Shown here: positions 10,990-22,322 of the stretch, piece by piece
How the letters are laid out: every line of letters begins with the position of its first letter
How positions within the stretch are numbered: the stretch's first letter is position 1
Assembly: GCA_037013495.1 (NCBI GenBank)
Contig: CM072805.1
Span: 9,768,601 to 9,832,600 of the forward strand
From: Hippophae tibetana
Taxonomy: Eukaryota; Streptophyta; Magnoliopsida; Rosales; Elaeagnaceae
Length of the DNA: 64,000 bases
Direction: 5' to 3'
Position numbers and translations under genes: made by a program
Notes under the pieces: generated by a model
The model's database searches: none
The model's input: only the letters and a program-made list of their open reading frames with translations
Told to the model about the DNA's origin: nothing

Positions 10990-12367
10990 CTGAGTAAGGG
11001 AATATGTAACTCCCGGAATGCCAAAAGGCTCTGCTCTCTTTACAGCCTATGGGAATATCATTGTAGGAAAACGCAAAAGAATATTATAGTTACAAATAAA
11101 CAAACAAAAGAAACTATGTCATTGTTTTTATTCACCTCATCATAGACCCACTTCATATGTCCTGGGTCATCTGGATCAAAATTCGTTGCACCATGAACCT
11201 ACAAGACAAAGTACATGTTTAACCAGCAAACAGCTTGAGATCGACTCATCAAAAAGAGTGTGAATTAGAGACAAACTATGAACAAGAATCATGAGCAATC
11301 TATAACCTCGCTCCATTTAACTAAGTGAGCATATTCAATACAATGAGCTGCGTTTCTCGGTGTTTCTGCTAGAGTACACAAAGGAAATTTCACTTGAGGT
11401 GGGAAAAGCCAGATGGTACACTCAAAACATGGGGTGACCCCAGTCATAATGACTCTAGCATGGCCTTTAAAACCTTCAGTACCACCATCGACCATAGGTT
11501 TGATAGTTTCCTCTACTGGATTATCGTCAGAATCATACTCTAAATACATGCAAATATGAAAGACAAACCCTGTTATCACTATTAGAGCAAGAAGAAGGTT
11601 TTAAGAATGACAAGTATGAATATGTCAAGACACAAACCTAGAAAACTACAAGCAACACCATTAATGTAGCTTCGAGCCTCAATAGAATCAAGGCCAAGTA
11701 CAATGATACTGAAATTATTATAAAAGTCGAGTTCTTTGTCTTCTATTCTACAAAAGTGAGGAACAATATTGACACCACTAACTCTTTCCATTACACGCTT
11801 TGCAGCCACCTCGGCCTTTGGTTTACCAACGTCTTCAAGTCTACAATAACAATAATATGAAAATTAAGGATACCAATGTAACCAGAACTTTGAAGGCCAA
11901 TGCAACTTGATATTAATATATGCAGACTAATTAGCATGTTGCATACAAATTAATAAAATTAACCTGAAGAGGAATTGACGATTGAGATTGGTGACCTCAA
12001 TGCGATCCATGTCTATGACTTCGAGCTCCCGAAAACCAGATAAAGCCAAGTCCTTTAACAATTCGCAGCCCAACCCACCAGCACCCACGACCAAAACTTT
12101 CACATACTCTCTAAGATCCTCTCTTAACTATAATCAATTTAAACAACCATCACGAAAAGGAAATCATATAATTTATATTAATATACACAAGAACCCAGAA
12201 TCAAATTGCAACAAACTAGAACTATAGATCAAATGTTCGAAAAAAATACTGAGAGAAAAGTTATATACTCCAGGACCAGGTTCGAAGGTTGGACCGACAA
12301 GATTTCCCGGTCGAAGAAGGAGCTTGTCGAGGTCTCTGGATCGGCTCTGAACCGCAGACTCAGCCAT
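10990..12367 (-). CDS. ECR1: NEDD8-activating enzyme E1 catalytic subunit (ECR1/UBA3), exons 1-6, 3' part outside window or lost
   Basis: ECR1/UBA3 pairs with AXR1 to adenylate NEDD8/RUB and pass it as a thioester to the E2, driving cullin neddylation. Six exons fit GT-AG rules and keep frame: 12269-12367, 11964-12127, 11638-11840, 11307-11539, 11136-11198 and 10990-11046 (819 bp, 273 codons, no stops). Visible landmarks are [20 protein letters not shown] in exon 1; the nucleotide-binding GAGGLG at residues 48-53; [32 protein letters not shown]; the first zinc CxxC at C193/C196; and FPLCT with the expected catalytic cysteine C210. Exon 6 ends TYSLTQ before a donor GT. The C-terminal adenylation part, second CxxC and ubiquitin-fold domain are absent. 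The next intron contains element G, so the gene either continues beyond the window through a very large intron or is truncated. Confidence 0.93.
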
Positions 12368-12570
12368 TGCAACACCTTTCTCGGGTTTTGTTTCGTGAAA
12401 ACTCCGAACCCTTGAAAACGAAATTCAAAATCTTATATAGCTTAGAACCGCAACTCAGCAAGTATGACTGACCGTGAAGAGCTCGAGTGGAGAGATAGAA
12501 TTTGGAGTTTATAGCTTGAATTTTACGCTTGGGCTGCCGTGGCTTCACTGCGGTGTCTCCCTCTACCACT
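12368..12570 (-). promoter_or_regulatory. ECR1 5' UTR and core promoter region
   Basis: Upstream of the ECR1 ATG the minus strand carries a TATA-like GCTATAAACTCC (about 12506-12516), placing a possible start of transcription near 12480 and a 5' UTR of about 110 nt. The segment is less AT-rich than its surroundings. A short upstream frame overlaps it but has no recognisable product. Confidence 0.35.
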
Positions 12571-12599
12571 GCAATTTTTTGTCATTACAGAATTTTATT

Positions 12600-14100
12600 T
12601 TATTTTTGGTTTAGTTTCATGAGTTAAAAAAATGATAAAAATATTCAAGTAATTATAAATACAATATCACGTATAACAATAAAAATATATATATTTGATA
12701 ACTTTGGTCGAAGTTTTTAACAAAATGTTATAACGTACATTCAAGTGTATTTTGTCCGTAATATTATGATAAAATCTTGTTTGAATTAATAATATTTTAT
12801 CACCACAACATCTAAAATGAGTTACAAAGATACCTAAAATATTTAAATAGTTATATTTAAGTCCCATAAAAATATGTATGCTGAATGCACACGATACAAT
12901 CTTCTTTAAAAATTAAACAGCTCATTGTGTATATAATATTATGGATAAAATTATAACTACTTAAACATTTTGGGTATTTTTATAACCCTACTTCAAACCT
13001 TTTTTTTTGGATAATGATTTTTAACAAGAGTATACTTTAGTTTTCTAGTTATTTGAATAATACAAATATGTTATTTTGTTTGAAAACCAAAACTCATCAA
13101 AAAGATTTATCACAGATTTTAAGATATGGAATTAATATTTGGAAAAATATTTATATATTAATATGTATAAGAAACAATTTGATAATTGATAAAATAATTA
13201 TTAGTAAATTATTTTGAGTTGATATCATTTCAAATAAAATCATGTTTCTTTTTAAAATAAGAAAAAATGCTCTAAAAACTAAGAAGGTATAATGTCAAGC
13301 TCTTTATCATCGATTGTACCTGGCACAGTGTGCTAAGGAAGCAACTTATGAGCTAGAGAATGCTTATAAGAAAGGCATTGGTTGTGCCACAAAGGCACAT
13401 TAATATGTCTCTAAGATTGGGACTCTTAAGGACAATATCAATGATGCGATTTTGGTAAGGCCTATGTAAAAATATGTCATTGATGTGAGAAAGACTAAAG
13501 CAACAATAGTATTTATATTATTTGTTAGTCCGATTAATTCCCTCTAAGGTAACTATAAGATTTTTTTCAAGATAAAAGAGCCCTTGATCAATTCAAAACA
13601 AAAATAAATGACTAATGAGTGATTGGTGGTTTGCAATAGAGTAATAATAATATGTTCTACATAAGACTTATATTATCTTAGAAACTTCTAGTTAGGATAT
13701 GAATACATTAGGTTACATCGCGTCAATGCAAAGCTCAAAAAAATGAAAGTAAAAAGATTTGTTGAGCACTCAACAACTATGTCATAATAGATTTGAATGT
13801 CTTCCCCAAATCAATTTCCAGATCATAATTGCTCTACCGAATAACTAAAGAAAATAAGTAAGTAAGAGTTGGAAGATTAAAAAAACTAAGTTTAAACATT
13901 TCTCGTAGGTTCACCAATTATTTAAATATGTCATGTCTCTTTGTATGTGTTGTCCAGAAAGAAGAGGATTTAACGATTATTCGTTCATATGATTATTAAG
14001 AAATGAAAAAGAGTATCAAATTGAATTAAGAGATTTAAATAGGTCAAGTTACAGATCAATAAATAATTTCTATATTTGAAACCCATTTGAAAGAAGGGTT
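12600..14100. other. AT-rich intergenic DNA upstream of ECR1, no gene seen
   Basis: No coding region or known element can be supported. 12600-13260 is plain AT-rich sequence. 13300-13760 contains short coding-like phrases with stops (for example AKEATYELENAYKKG) that may come from an unidentified decayed element. Confidence 0.5.
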
Positions 14101-15130
14101 AATGTATATAGGATAAATCATAAATGATATAGACCTTAAACATTATGAAAATGCTTTGTGGTGCTTAGAAATGGTTAAAGTAGTTGAATAAGAGGATCAC
14201 TATGACTATAGTCTTTGGTATCTATGCTCGATGGTTTACTCAATGTAGGCACGTAAAGGTATCTTCATAGGAGTGTAACACGTCTTGTGGGAAGTATTGC
14301 ATAAGCAATGTTGCAACATTGAGTAATGGTATGCTAGTACGGTCGCGTTGCTCTATGGAACACACATTGAGAGTATGGAAACACTCATGACGATGATGTC
14401 AAGTGGGGATGTGAATCGACTAAGGGTTCAGCCAAACACCAAAGATCTGTGTGCTAATTGGCATGAAAGATGGCAACAACATGTGAAGATGATTGCATCA
14501 TGTGTGGGCTTTAGATTAATGAATTTCTCATTCGAGCAACTTGTATGTTTAGGTGAATGGAACTTGCTTACATGTAAGAAACATATGCTTGGTTGACTTG
14601 AGAATAAGTTGGCATGTGTGTTAGCAAGAGTATGAGTATGCTGAGGAGAATATAAAATATATACACTAGGGGTGCAAGATGAAGTTGACCTTTAGGCTGG
14701 GAGTTTGCCCTTAATGTCAAGTTACCTATTCGAGAGTGTGTATGAAGAGATCCAATAAGAGAAACATAAAGTTGATTAAGTCTTTGTATATTATTGTACT
14801 ACTTATAATAAATATGTTTGACTTGCACCGCTGAGTGAGCAATTGTATGACAGTTTGTCTCGATGACTAGGAACCTTATGAAGGGGCAAGCATCACGATT
14901 AAGTAACCTATATGCTATGAAGCAATTGTTATATCACATATGTGTGAGACTCGAGCAAGAATAATTTTCATTAGTCTTTTCTTAAGGAACATTGAAGTAT
15001 TTATACAAGGGTTATAATTAGGACTCTAAAGATGATAAGTTGGCCTCAACTTTGAAAAGTCTTGGGACCAAATATTCAAATTTTTACTACGTGACCTCAC
15101 AAATCATTACATTTGGTATCAAAGCTAGCT
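14100..15130 (+). repeat. Unidentified LTR-like repeat ending at a tRNA-Met-type PBS
   Basis: About 1 kb of non-coding or decayed sequence ending in TTGGTATCAAAGC (PBS-like 12-mer at 15114-15125, one mismatch from the initiator tRNA-Met type). The sequence to its left (about 14200-15110) may therefore be an LTR and the segment to its right an internal region of a further retroelement. An 82-codon frame at 14348-14596 has no recognised product. The start of the repeat cannot be set. Confidence 0.4.
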
Positions 15131-15690
15131 CATGTTCAAAGATAAGGTGTGTTGGTGCAGAATGGTGCTCAATGTTGGATGATGAGTTTTTGTGAACCCA
15201 GTACTATTGGTTAAGGACACTCACTTGGCTTAATTGGTTAGCTCAAGGAATTCAACAATTTGTGTGAAGCTGGTTGTCTAACAAGCGAATATTGGTGGCA
15301 AACATTTCATCATTCAGACTACTTGAGATAGAAAAACCCTACATATTTGAGTCAATATAGACTTGGATGCATAGATAAGGAAACCTACAAGCGATGTATA
15401 TTATGGAATTGTTTGCAGGAAGTTCCTGCAAGTTGGATTCCATGACTGGGAGCTATGAGTAGGAGAATTTTGTGGTCTTATGGTTTGCTTGTGCTTTGTT
15501 CGTGGAAAGTTGCAAGAGACTATAAATCGTTGTAACATTTGCATCCATGGAAATTATCAACCACAAGTAGTGCATTATTTTTCAAGTTGTTAGTTGTCAA
15601 AACACATTTCTCTTAAAATTTAAGAACTTGTAAGCTATGGGTTTAGTATTGTTACGTGTTTGTGTTTCAAGGTTGTTTCATCAATTAATA
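15131..15690 (+). repeat. Segment X, left copy, flanking element A
   Basis: About 560 bp starting CATGTTCAAAGATAAGG, just after the PBS-like motif, and ending TCATCAATTAATA, where the truncated 5' LTR of element A begins. A second copy, roughly 90% identical by eye, lies at 36226-36789 just beyond the 3' LTR. It holds a TATA-like GAGACTATAAAT near 15516 but no open frame. Confidence 0.8.
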
Positions 15691-16801
15691 TAATTTGTCA
15701 CTTCTTAACTTTAAACTTTAGTCTAATTTTATTTATATTTTATTGATTTTATAGTTTATTATTATTATTTAAATTGTTTTGTGAATTTAAAGATAATGAA
15801 GATTCAAAATTTTTAAAAGCATATCATCTAAGGATTCTCAAATTTAAATTAAGATTTATTTAAATTAATATATATATATATATATAATATAAAAAGTGGT
15901 AAGATATATATTATATATATAACATAGCGACATAATATATATAAAGGAGATTGAAGGATATATATTACAAAGAAACAGTCAGAACGCGAAGGAAGACAAA
16001 AAAAATTGAGGGAGAGAGCTGTAAAGAAAAAAAAGGCTAAATCAGATTGAGCGCAACATAAACACGAAAACAGATTCTTTTTGCAAGTCAATTTACTTTC
16101 AATTCCTCTCACAAAAATTATGGTAAATTTGTTTATATTTAATTTAATTTTTAACATGAACTAATTTATCTTTATTTTAGGAAAAAGATGTAATTTAATT
16201 TCAACCTATGTTTAATTTTCTATGTTAATTTGAATTATTTCTCTTCATGTTTGTCTAATTTATTCTGAGTTTAATACTTCTAATTAACAAGCCATTAATT
16301 AGATGATTTTAGTCTTATGATTTACTATTTAAAAGAGAGAATTATATGATAGATCTGAAATATTTTGATATAGGTAAATATAGAGATCGAAAGACTTGTA
16401 TTAACCTGTTTAGTTTTAAAAAATCATTAGTCGTAATGCTTTCTTGTTTTATTAAATTACATAATGTTGTGTAAATTAATGAACAAGAATATTTCCAATT
16501 GACTATTGAAATAGGCTTTTGGATATTTTTGGAGATTGTTAACAAACAAAAAGAATTAAATTCAATTAGATAGATGAGTAAAGCATAGCGAGAGATTAGG
16601 TGAAATCGATTTCATAGAAGTTTTCTTCCCATTAATTTGATTTTCGAACATTATCTTTATTTTCCTTTGCGCTTCTTCTTTAATTTTATTTTATTTTAAA
16701 TTTCAAATACAACAACTTTAGTGACTTTTCTAAATAAAATTGAGATTATCATAATTTTGATATTTGGCAATATTGTGCACTTATAGTTTTGTATTCGATC
16801 A
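15686..16801 (+). repeat. 5' LTR of element A, 5'-truncated
   Basis: Aligns with 34955-36217 from the ATATAATTTGTCACTTC block to the end TATTCGATCA. The initial TGATGACTTGTATAATT of the 3' copy is missing here. It contains an (AT)n run at 15866-15885, AT-rich U3 sequence, and several short unrelated frames. Confidence 0.8.
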
Positions 16802-16807
16802 AGTTTT

Positions 16808-16825
16808 TGGCACCGTTACTGGGGA
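16808..16825 (+). other. Primer binding site of element A
   Basis: TGGCACCGTTACTGGGGA, seven bases after the LTR end. It differs from the Athila-type tRNA-Asp PBS of element B (TGGCGCCGTTACCGGGGA) at two positions. Confidence 0.85.
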
Positions 16826-16936
16826 TTGATTTTTTTTCTTATTTTTTCCAATATCGATACAAAGTAATCTTAGTTTTAATTTAGAATTATATTTTATTTT
16901 TTTATTTTTTTCTCTAGGTGTGTTTTTGTCGTTGGA

Positions 16937-18526
16937 TGCACCGTACTAGAACTTGAAACATTATTCCTTTTGATCCAAAGATTGAAGGAAACCTTTAGAT
17001 CATGAAGAAAGAAGAAAATACTAGCCATGGCTGAAGGAGAACAACATGCACAACCACACACCTTGATGGATTATGTAACGCTAAACCATTAATACCAATA
17101 ATTTTAAGCTCAAAACTGCGTTGATCAGCATGGTGCAACAAGTCCAATTTAGTGGATCACCACTTGATGATCCTAATATTCATTTGGCAATATTCTTGGA
17201 GATACGTGACACTGTAAAGATGAATAGTGTTACTAAAAACACCATTAGACTAAGATTGTTTCCTTTTTCATTGAGGTACAAGGCCAAAGGTTGGCTACAA
17301 TCTTTACAACCAAAAAGCATCACTCGTTGGTAGGATAAGACATAAAAGTTTCTTGTTAAATTCTTTCCACCTGTAAAAACAGCCCAACTTAGGAGTGAGA
17401 TTGGTCAATTCAGACAAAATTCTTTTGAGAAACTCTATGAAGCATGGGAAAAATATAAAGATATGATTCGGTGTTGCCCTCAATATGGATTGCTAGATTG
17501 GTTATAAATTTAGATGTTCTATAATGGGTTAAATAGACAAACTAGAACTATAGTTGATGCTGCTTCTGGTGGAACTTTGATGTCAAAAACACCTGAATGT
17601 GCTACTTCTCTTTTGGAAGATATGGCCTCAAACAACTATCAATGGCCAACTGAAAGATCTATGGTTAAGAAAGTGGCTGGGATTCATGAATTGGAGTCGT
17701 TTGTTGCCCTTTCAGCTCAAGTAGCTTCTCTATCTCATTAGATTTATGCCTTGACAACACAAAGAATACCACAAAGTGCAGAATATGTTGCAATTTCAAG
17801 TATGAAAATTCCGATGAATGAATTGAGTCAAGAGTAGGTTCAATACATCAACAATCGAAACTACAATTATCATGGTAATCCTATGCCAAATTACTACTAC
17901 CCAGGGATTCGAAATTATGAGAATATTTATTATGGAAACACAAAGAATGTGTTACAACCTCCTCCAGGGTTTAATAGTCAACCGAGTGAGAAGAAGATGT
18001 CACTTGAGGATGCCATGGTTTCCTTTGTTGAGGAGACCAAAGCAAGGTTTAAAAAAATGATTCACGGTTGGATAACATTGAAAGTCATTGTAACAATATG
18101 GGAGCCACTATGAAAAATCTTGAAGTTCAAATTGGGCAACTAGCCACAACTATCAATGCTCAACAAAGAGGAACTTTTCCTAGTAATACAAAAGTGAATG
18201 CAAAGGAACAATGCAATGTCATTGCACTTAGGAATGGAAGAGAAATTGAGAGATCATCATCAAAGAAAACTTAGTCCACCCTTAAAGCTCCAAACAATGG
18301 CCAAAGCAATCATAAAGTAGAAGAAGAGGAGATTATTGATGATACACTAAGAGAGGCTGACATGTCTCCATCAATTTCATTTCCTGACAATCCTCATATT
18401 CTCTCTACTACACTTCCTTATCCTTAACGTTTTCAAAAACAAAAATTAGATAAGCTATTTTCTAAGTTTTTGGATATTTTTAAGAAAATTCACATAAATA
18501 TTCCTTTTGTAGAAGCTTTGGAATAG
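16937..18526 (+). pseudogene. Athila-type gag remnant, element A
   Basis: Broken gag with at least six stops or shifts. A likely start region lies between 16937 and the ATG at 17027 (MAEGEQHAQPHTL). Gag-core phrases include NTIRLRLFPFSLRYKAKGWL, SFEKLYEAWEKYKDMIRCCP and MFYNGLNRQTRTIVDAASGG, parallel to [17 protein letters not shown] and FFYDGLT...VDNAAGG in element B. A coiled-coil-like tail (IGQLATTINAQQ) precedes the protease. Only one gag is present, unlike element B. Confidence 0.8.
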
Positions 18527-19717
18527 ATGTCAAATTATGCCAAATTTCTAAAAGACATCATTTCCAAGAAGAGAAGGTTGGAAGATTTTGAAACAGTGAA
18601 ACTTTCTGAAGAATGTAGTGCCATTCTTCAAAAGAAATTGCCTCAAAAATTAAAAGATCCGGGAAGTTTCACTTTGCCTTGCATTATTGGAAATTCATTT
18701 TTTGAGAAAGTTTTATGTGATCTTGGCGTTAGCATTAATTTTATGCCACTTTTTGTTTATAGGAAATTGGGACTTGGAGAGATGAAACAAAGAACAATTT
18801 CTTTACAACTAGCAGACCGATCCATCAAGTATCCACGTGGAATCATAGAAGATGTATTGATAAAGGTGAATAAATTCAGTTTTCCTATTGATTTTGTGGT
18901 GTTAGATATTGATGAAGACCAAGATGTCCCATTAATTCTTGGTCGACCATTCTTGGCTATGGGAAGGGCTTTAATAGATGCTCAAAAAGGTGAGTTAACA
19001 TTGAGAGTGAACAAGGAAGAGGTTACATCCAACATCTACGAAGCCATGAGATTTCTAGAAGATCCAAGCACTTTCTTTCGAGTAGATATCATTGAACAAA
19101 GTGAAGTAGAAGCCTTTCAAGAAGATATACCTACTGACCACCTAGAACGATCATTGCAACATGGTACATCATTTAGCACAAAAGTGGAGATGTTAGAGCC
19201 AATGCTAGCAAAGACGGATTCTATAATCTCTATAGAAAAAGTGCAACAAACTACAACTCCAGAGTTAAAGCAATTGTCTGATCATCTTTGCTATGTGTCC
19301 TTGGGTGATAATTGCACCTTTCCAATGATTGTTGCGGCATCACTTACACCTAGAGAAGAGGTAAAGCAACTTCTTCTATTGAATGAGATGGATGAGTTCC
19401 AGAATGATGCTTATGAAAATGAAAAGATCTATAAAGAACGCACAAAGAAGTGGCATAACAAACAGTTTCTTAGGCATGAGTTTGCTCCAGGACAATAGGT
19501 TTTTCTTTTCAATTCACGATTAAAACTCTTCCTGAGTAAGTTAAGATTAAGATGGATAGGTCCTTATACAATTGACAAAGTTTCTACTTTTGGAGAAATA
19601 AACTTGAAGGAAAATACAAGGAATATATTCAGAGTTAACACCCATAGATTGAAGCACTATTATGGAGAACAAGTGGAGAGGAATTGTGCATTTATTCCTT
19701 TTCGAAATCCTGATTGA
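18527..19717 (+). pseudogene. Protease fused in frame to integrase C-terminus, element A
   Basis: A 323-codon open frame (to 19498) begins in the gag-protease linker ([19 protein letters not shown]). It holds the protease with VLCDLGVSINFMP (catalytic Asp in a D-L-G context), QLADRSIKYPRGIIEDVL and LILGRPFLAMG, and the linker toward RT. At about 19380 it passes directly into the region behind the integrase core (NDAYENEKIYKERTKKWH). After a stop at 19496-19498 the same frame continues with FLFNSRLKLFLSKLRLRWIG and RVNTHRLKHYY to a TGA at 19717. About 2.2 kb of RT, RNase H and integrase coding is missing relative to element B, yet the junction preserved the frame. Confidence 0.85.
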
Positions 19718-20246
19718 TGAAGATTGAAAATTCTGGCTATAGACTATAAAAAGCTAAAAATTACAAACTAATGCGAATCCACCATAAAACTAGGGAAGTT
19801 CCTATCATTTCTTCTATCTGTCTCACTTTTAAATTACAATGAGGACATTGTTTAGTTTAAGTTTAGGGGTGTCAACTTCTATAGTCTTGAGTTGTTGAAT
19901 TCTTTTATCAAGCATGTATTTGAGTATGATTGAATTCACTATGACTATTAAACTTGTGATTGAGGATAGGCTTGGGAAAAAAAATTAGAATCTACTATTA
20001 TGTTAGTTAGAGTTTCATGGGTACTTTGATTTAAATCTTTGTCCTTGAAAATAATTTAGCACATGGTAATTTTTTTCTCTACTCCATTTTTCCTATGAAG
20101 AGAAGGAGTTGAATTAACTGGGTTATGAAAAGTTTAATCTAGTTTTCCTCTAGAATCCGTTGATGGATCCTTGAGGCAAAATCCTAATTGATACCAAATA
20201 TTAGAGAAATGATCCAGGCAAAAATTTTCACAACCAAAAAGCTTTC
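19718..20246 (+). other. 3' untranslated region of element A, left part
   Basis: Non-coding. It contains ACAATGAGGACATTGTTTAG with TTTAGGGGTGTC (about 19838-19870), a decayed form of the 'gaggacaatgt ... tttgggggtg' motif seen downstream of pol in elements B and E. It ends at CTTTC, the target site of element B. Confidence 0.7.
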
Positions 20247-20586
20247 TGATGAGTGCTCAAAAAGCACTAAAATAACCATGATTTTATGCACATTAATTGA
20301 TTAAAAATACATATATTTATATAAATTTGTCTTTTTCGGAATCACGGGTATTTTTATTGTTTTTCAGGTATTTTGGCTTAAAAACGCAATTTAAAGACTC
20401 AAACAGGAATACTTGAAGCAATACATCACAAATATATTAATAAATAAGTGGGAAAAGTTCAACAAATATGGAAAAATTGGACAAAATGGGTCGAAAAGGT
20501 CAAAAATGTCAAAAAGACGAAAATCGCGCCGCCGCGCCGCCCGGCCGCCGCGACCCACCGCCCAGCACCGCCCCAAGCAGCAGCGC

Positions 20587-20770
20587 GCGGCACTGTTCAT
20601 CCGCGGGTACTGTTCATCCGTGCGTTACTGTTCATCAGACTCGGCACTGTTCATACCCCGGTACTGTTCATCAGACTCGGCACTGTTCATCCGCGGGTAC
20701 TGTTCATCCGCGCGTTACTGTTCATACCCCGGTACTGTTCATCAGACTCGGCACTGTTCATACCCAGTAC
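20587..20770 (+). repeat. U3 minisatellite, ten ACTGTTCAT units
   Basis: ACTGTTCAT recurs ten times at 16-19 bp spacing with four spacer types (CCGCGGGT, CCGYGCGTT, CAGACTCGGC, ACCCCGGT). The array sits about 110-300 bp before the TATA box. The 3' LTR carries the same array at about 32278-32457. Confidence 0.9.
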
Positions 20771-20883
20771 TGTGCAGCCGCCCCATGTCATGCTGACGTC
20801 ATCAAATGACGTCAGCAATCAATAATCCGCGTTTTTACATTTTTTTAACATTTTTTTCTCTACTTTTTCTCTCCATCCTCACC

Positions 20884-20891
20884 TATAAATA
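20884..20891 (+). promoter_or_regulatory. TATA box of element B LTR
   Basis: CACCTATAAATACCCCCC, a strong plant TATA box; a start of transcription near 20915-20925 is likely. The same motif is kept at 32571-32578 and, on the minus strand, near 47850 in a diverged copy. Confidence 0.75.
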
Positions 20892-21663
20892 CCCCCCTTC
20901 CCTTCACTTCAAAATACACCTTCAAACCACACTTCTCTCTTCTTTCTTTCTCTCATTTCTTAGTTTTTTTGAGTTTTCCTTAGTTTCTTTCTTAGTTTCT
21001 AAGTTTTTCTTAGTTTCCTTCTTAGTTTTTAGTTCAATTCTCTTAGTTTTAGTGTTCTTCTCTTTTTGAGAGGAACTTGTAATGTTTTTGTAATAATTTA
21101 GTTTTTGATTCAATATATGGAAGTGCAAATTCCGCTCGGAGATTTTCTAGCAACGGGAATAGCGTCGAAGTTCTGTAAGGATTTTATTTTCTTTACAGTT
21201 ATTTTTATGCTTTATTCTTACATGTTATATTTAATTTGTCTATGATTAAATTTAACTCTGCTAGCTGTTTATAAACATGATATAATAATAACGTTGTTAT
21301 GCTTGCGAAATATTAAATAGGTGAAAATTTCTAAAATGAATTGATTTTGTTTTTATTCAAGATTTTATATTAAGAATGTTAGAGAGAAATATATTATTTT
21401 TCATTACAAACTTAAAACTGAAAATTAGATTTTAAGGTTTAGTTATCCGGTCTAATTTAGAGTAGTGCTCTTTTATTTGTTGGTACAATCGTCCGGTAGT
21501 TAGAGTGAAACTCTATTTCAAAAGTTTTTATAAGAATTATTATGTGAAAATGTATTGACAACATGTTTTCAATAGTGGTTTTAAAACTTGAAAGTTAGTA
21601 CTCGGATAATTAAATTCTTATGTTTAATTTGGACACCTTGAATAAAGTTTAAACTGTCTAACC

Positions 21664-21809
21664 CCACCAAAGGTGGCATTTAAATGATTCATTTTCAATC
21701 TCTTAGAAAAAGGAATTAATTTAATTAAGCATATTAGTTATCAACCCCACCCATAGGTGTTAATTGATTTGTTTAGTTAACAAAGAATATCTAACCCCAC
21801 CAAAGGTGG
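21664..21809 (+). other. Three short hairpins in the LTR downstream of TATA
   Basis: CCACC-AAA-GGTGG occurs at 21664-21676 and 21797-21809, with a related CACCCATAGGTG at about 21747-21759. Each sits in an AACCCCACC context. They lie downstream of the TATA box, so they should be in the transcript. Confidence 0.7.
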
Positions 21810-22304
21810 TATTTATATAAAAAAGAGAGAATCAATAAAATATCAATTTATATCTTTAATAACCTAGATAATATGAGCAAGCATAATTAATTTAGTTATT
21901 ATATCCATAAATACTCCGCTAATATAAATGATAAAATTTGCATGAATATTTATTGAATCTGTATATATGTTTATTTTTTAGATAATTATTTATTGAATTT
22001 GTATCTATGTTTATTTTTATGTTATTAGATTATATTTAATTAATCTGTATATATGTTTATTTTATGTTATTAAATTAGGAACACAAAAACCAAACTATCG
22101 TGACAGGATGTTTAGGATTTAATTTCGTTTTTTAAAAGTTTGAATAATAAATTAAAAACCACATACATTCCTTCCTTAGATCGACCTTGGGAGTATACTT
22201 ATCATTTTCTTCGAAATGATTCGTGCACTTGCGAGAGTTTTATAAATATTAAAACCAAAGTATTTGCGAAGATCGGCGATGCCGGTTTTCGTTCATCAAG
22301 TTTT

Positions 22305-22322
22305 TGGCGCCGTTACCGGGGA
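22305..22322 (+). other. Primer binding site of element B
   Basis: TGGCGCCGTTACCGGGGA, seven bases after the LTR end, the Athila-type tRNA-Asp primer site. Confidence 0.93.

Larger units (their letters stand above)
20247..22298 (+). repeat. 5' LTR of element B
   Basis: Starts TGATGAGTGCTCAAAAAGC and ends GTTTTCGTTCATCA. From 5' to 3' it holds an AT-rich U3 start, a GC-rich block with a minisatellite (20587-20770), a TATA box (20884-20891), a pyrimidine-rich start region, and a downstream part with three short ACCCCACC...GGTGG hairpins. The GC-rich block gives several overlapping meaningless frames. Confidence 0.95.

Noticed and set aside
12360..12569. 69-codon minus-strand ORF over the ECR1 start
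   Set aside because: It overlaps the ECR1 5' UTR in another frame and has no recognisable product. The ECR1 exon 1 frame is supported by conserved residues.
20587..20770. CRISPR-like array of regularly spaced ACTGTTCAT repeats
   Set aside because: Spacers fall into four recurring types, the repeats are 9 bp, and the array lies in a plant LTR. It is a minisatellite.
20413..20825. Three overlapping 113-127 codon frames in the GC-rich LTR block (also at 32110-32512)
   Set aside because: All three frames are open only because the minisatellite lacks stops. They are low-complexity, differ between LTR copies by frame-changing indels, and overlap the U3 promoter.
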